Both the position numbers and the translations under genes were made by a program. A stretch of DNA of 8,408 bases from contig CAADYJ010000095.1 in the NCBI GenBank assembly GCA_900753245.1, positions 1-8,408 of the forward strand, read 5' to 3'. A model generated the notes under the pieces. It was not told the origin of the DNA. It was given only the letters and a program-made list of their open reading frames with translations, and did not search any database. This stretch comes from Clostridia bacterium. GTDB taxonomy: Bacteria; Bacillota; Clostridia; TANB77; CAG-508. The stretch's first letter is position 1, and the number at the start of each line of letters is the position of its first letter. Of the stretch, positions 5,973 to 8,408 are shown one piece after another.

Positions 5973-8408
5973 ATATCCAATCTTTATATTTTTTTATATA
6001 TAATTTCTTTATATTTATTGCTAATATGCAGTACAAAATTGGAACTGTGAAGATAAATAATATTAAAATTGGTGTTAATGGAACTAGTCCTATAAATTTT
6101 CCTACAAAGGTAAATGGAACTAATATAGCAATGGCACAAATTGTAATTGTAAATAAATATACTGTTTTCGATGCATGACTTTCAATAAATGGTTTTTTAG
6201 CAGTTCTTATAATATGAAGTCCTATTAAATTTGATATTATTCCATATGAAAACCATATAGTTTGAAATAGCGCTGCTTGTTCTTCTCTAATTTTAAATAC
6301 ATACCACAATGTTGAAAAAATTAATAAATCAAATATTGCACTAGTTGGTCCCATCCACAACATAAAATGCTTTAAGCTATCCATATTCCACTTTCTCGGT
6401 TTTTTTGAATATTCTTCATCTACATTATCCATCGGAAGTGATAATTGCCCTACATCATAAATTAAGCTTTGTACTAATAACTGTATTGGAGTTATTGGAA
6501 AGAAAGGTAAAAAAATACTAGCAATTAATATTGATGTTACTTCTCCAAAGTTAAAGCTTGCAGCCATTTTTATATACTTCATTAAATTTCCAAATGTTTT
6601 TCTTCCTTCTATTACTCCATCATTTAAAACGTTTAAATCTTTTTCTAAAAGTATTATATCTGCTGTTTCTTTAGCTATATCGACTGCTGTGTCTACTGAT
6701 ATTCCAACTTCAGAATTTGTAAGTGATGGACTATCATTTATTCCATCTCCCATATAACCTACAACATTTCCAGCTTGATTCAATACTCTTACTATTCTTG
6801 CCTTTTGTATTGGTGATAATTTTGCAAATACGTTTGTTGTTCTTAAAAGCCTCAACAGAGCTATGTCTGATAATTTATCTATTTGATTTCCTAGTACAAT
6901 TTTATTTGTATTAATATTAACTTTTTCACAAATTGCCTTTGTTACATATTCATTATCTCCTGTTAAAACTATTACTCTAATTCCATTTTTATTTAATTTT
7001 TTTATTGCTTCTTTTGCACTTTCTTTTGGAGGATCTAGAAATCCTACAAATCCTAACAATACCATTTTACTTTCGTCTTTTACTGTAAATTGTTCTATAT
7101 TTTTTATATCATTTTTCTGGCAAACTCCTAAGACCCTTAACCCTTGTTTGTTCAAATCTTTTGCTATATTTTTTATATTAGTTTTTATTTCATTTGTAAG
7201 AGGTGTTACTTCTCCTTTGTAGTCTACCATTGTACATATTGACAAAATTTCTTCTATTGCACCTTTAGTTATTAATTGTTGTTTTTTTCCATCAGAAACT
7301 ATTACTGACAGTCTTCTTCTTGAAAAATCAAATGGAATTTCATCTATTTTTTTATAGTTATTAGAAATTTCTTTTATTCCTTCTTTTTGAGCTCTATTTA
7401 TTATTGCTACATCTATGTTTCCTTTTAGTCCTGTTTGAAAATATGAATTTAAAAATACATGTTTTAATATTCTTTTATCTTCCTGACCTTTTATGTCTAA
7501 ATATTTTTCTAATACAATTTTGTCCTCTGTTAATGTTCCTGTTTTATCTGTACATAAAATATTCATTGCTCCAAAGCTCTGTATTGCGTCTAATTTTTTT
7601 ATAATGGTCTTTTTCTTAGACATTCTTGTTGCACCTTTTGCTAAGCTTGAAGATAAGATAACTGGTAATAACAATGGCGTAATTCCTATTGCTATTGCTA
7701 CTGCAAAAGTAAATGCAACTAATGGTCCATGTTTTGTTATATTTATTAAAAATATTATTGGTATCATTATAAGCATAAATTTTATTAAAAGCTTGCTTAC
7801 ATTTTCTATCCCTTTTTGAAATGATGTTTTTGGTTTGCCCGACTTTATATTATTAGCTACTTTTCCAAAATAGCTCTCATCTCCTACATAAACGACAACT
7901 GCTTTTGCATATCCACTCATAACATTTGTACCCATAAAGCATATGTTATCTAAATCTGTAATAAATTCTATATTATCTATAGTTTCATTTTGTGAATTTA
8001 CTACTTTTTTAGTTGGTTCTGATTCTCCTGTTAAAGATGATTGTGTTACATATAAGTCTTTTGCTTCTATTATTCTGCTATCTGCTGGAATAATATCACC
8101 TGCTGATAATACAATTATATCTCCTACTGCTACTTCGTTTAATGGTACTTTTATTTCTTTATTATTTCTTATTACTGTTGTTTTTGTCTCTACTAAACTT
8201 TTTAATTTTTCAGCTGCTTTATTTGAACGATAAACTTCAAAAAAATCTAGTAGAGTACTAATAATTATTAATAATATAATTACTATTATATTTGAATAAT
8301 TTGGAGGCGTAGTTAAGTATATGTCTGTATAGCTCAATACTACTGCTATTCCTAGTAATATTAAATTAAATGGACTTGTAAAACTTTCCCAAAGATAGTT
8401 ATACCATT
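5971..8408 (-). CDS. mgtA: Magnesium-transporting-type P-type ATPase (MgtA/MgtB-like), 5' end outside window
   Basis: P3B-type ATPase; characterised members import Mg2+ across the cytoplasmic membrane at the cost of ATP. 811 residues are visible, numbered from the first full codon at 8406. The frame is open to the right edge, beginning within membrane segment M1 (NYLWESFTSPFNLILLGIA), so the true start lies outside. Seen in order: actuator motif SLTGESEP (125-132), M3/M4 around 205-255, phosphorylation motif CTDKTGTLT (D287), family-typical LDAIQSFGAMNILC just before it, nucleotide-binding KGA (381-383), TGDN (482-485), hinge GDGIND (553-558), then M5-M10 with YDVGQLSLPMD and FMLWMGPTSAIFD, both strongly MgtA-like. 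The M4 motif reads TPLLLP where enterobacterial MgtA has TPEMLP, and M5/M6 have NFGEV and VQSLIYD instead of NFGNV and IQNLMYD. The ion should therefore be treated as probable, not certain. No regulatory leader can be seen because the 5' end is missing. Confidence 0.93.
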   Translation of the reverse strand, partial: WYNYLWESFTSPFNLILLGIAVVLSYTDIYLTTPPNYSNIIVIILLIIISTLLDFFEVYRSNKAAEKLKSLVETKTTVIRNNKEIKVPLNEVAVGDIIVLSAGDIIPADSRIIEAKDLYVTQSSLTGESEPTKKVVNSQNETIDNIEFITDLDNICFMGTNVMSGYAKAVVVYVGDESYFGKVANNIKSGKPKTSFQKGIENVSKLLIKFMLIMIPIIFLINITKHGPLVAFTFAVAIAIGITPLLLPVILSSSLAKGATRMSKKKTIIKKLDAIQSFGAMNILCTDKTGTLTEDKIVLEKYLDIKGQEDKRILKHVFLNSYFQTGLKGNIDVAIINRAQKEGIKEISNNYKKIDEIPFDFSRRRLSVIVSDGKKQQLITKGAIEEILSICTMVDYKGEVTPLTNEIKTNIKNIAKDLNKQGLRVLGVCQKNDIKNIEQFTVKDESKMVLLGFVGFLDPPKESAKEAIKKLNKNGIRVIVLTGDNEYVTKAICEKVNINTNKIVLGNQIDKLSDIALLRLLRTTNVFAKLSPIQKARIVRVLNQAGNVVGYMGDGINDSPSLTNSEVGISVDTAVDIAKETADIILLEKDLNVLNDGVIEGRKTFGNLMKYIKMAASFNFGEVTSILIASIFLPFFPITPIQLLVQSLIYDVGQLSLPMDNVDEEYSKKPRKWNMDSLKHFMLWMGPTSAIFDLLIFSTLWYVFKIREEQAALFQTIWFSYGIISNLIGLHIIRTAKKPFIESHASKTVYLFTITICAIAILVPFTFVGKFIGLVPLTPILILFIFTVPILYCILAINIKKLYIKKYKDWI

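Noticed and set aside
5831..6178. 115-codon plus-strand frame running past the orphan gene's end
   Set aside because: It overlaps the orphan gene in another frame, crosses its strong terminator and continues antisense to the ATPase; no ribosome site.
7493..8233. Plus-strand open frames of 108 and 96 codons opposite the P-type ATPase
   Set aside because: Both are antisense shadows of conserved ATPase domains, without promoter or ribosome site.

Overview
The window is very AT-rich: sampled stretches of the larger genes are roughly 18-27% GC by hand count. It uses standard stop codons, has strong AGGAGG/AGGTG-type ribosome sites, and encodes a SpoVB/MurJ-type flippase and a LysM-anchored peptidoglycan hydrolase. 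Together these suggest a low-GC Gram-positive bacterium, most likely a member of the Clostridia. No rRNA, tRNA, CRISPR array or transposase gene was found.

Layout, left to right. (1) 41-1572, minus strand: the ATPase and permease of a nitrate/sulfonate/taurine-type ABC importer. The genes overlap by a few bases. The permease is broken by a single extra base near 464 and also carries a Gly-to-Arg change in its EAA loop. No substrate-binding protein gene is visible. (2) 1687-2919, minus strand: a secreted GH25 lysozyme with three C-terminal LysM repeats. (3) 3091-4584, plus strand and divergent from the lysozyme: a multi-pass membrane flippase of the SpoVB/MurJ type with a TTG start. The gap between these two genes holds a 34-bp near-palindrome, and a short related motif lies at the left edge of the window. 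(4) 4632-5204, minus strand: a Glu/Lys-rich, probably coiled-coil protein of unknown function. (5) 5440-5928, plus strand: an orphan 162-residue protein with its own near-consensus promoter, ribosome site and terminator, and clearly higher GC (about 36%). (6) 5971 to the right edge, minus strand: most of an MgtA-type P-type ATPase, with its N-terminus cut off by the window.

The genes do not form one pathway. The lysozyme and the flippase are plausibly both concerned with the cell envelope; the ABC importer and the P-type ATPase are transport genes. The two middle genes (4632-5928) are unassigned, differ in composition from their flanks, are bounded by two strong hairpin terminators, and share a 235-bp promoter region with overlapping promoter-like elements. 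They are the best candidates for something undescribed. I see no direct evidence of a defence, toxin or mobile system.
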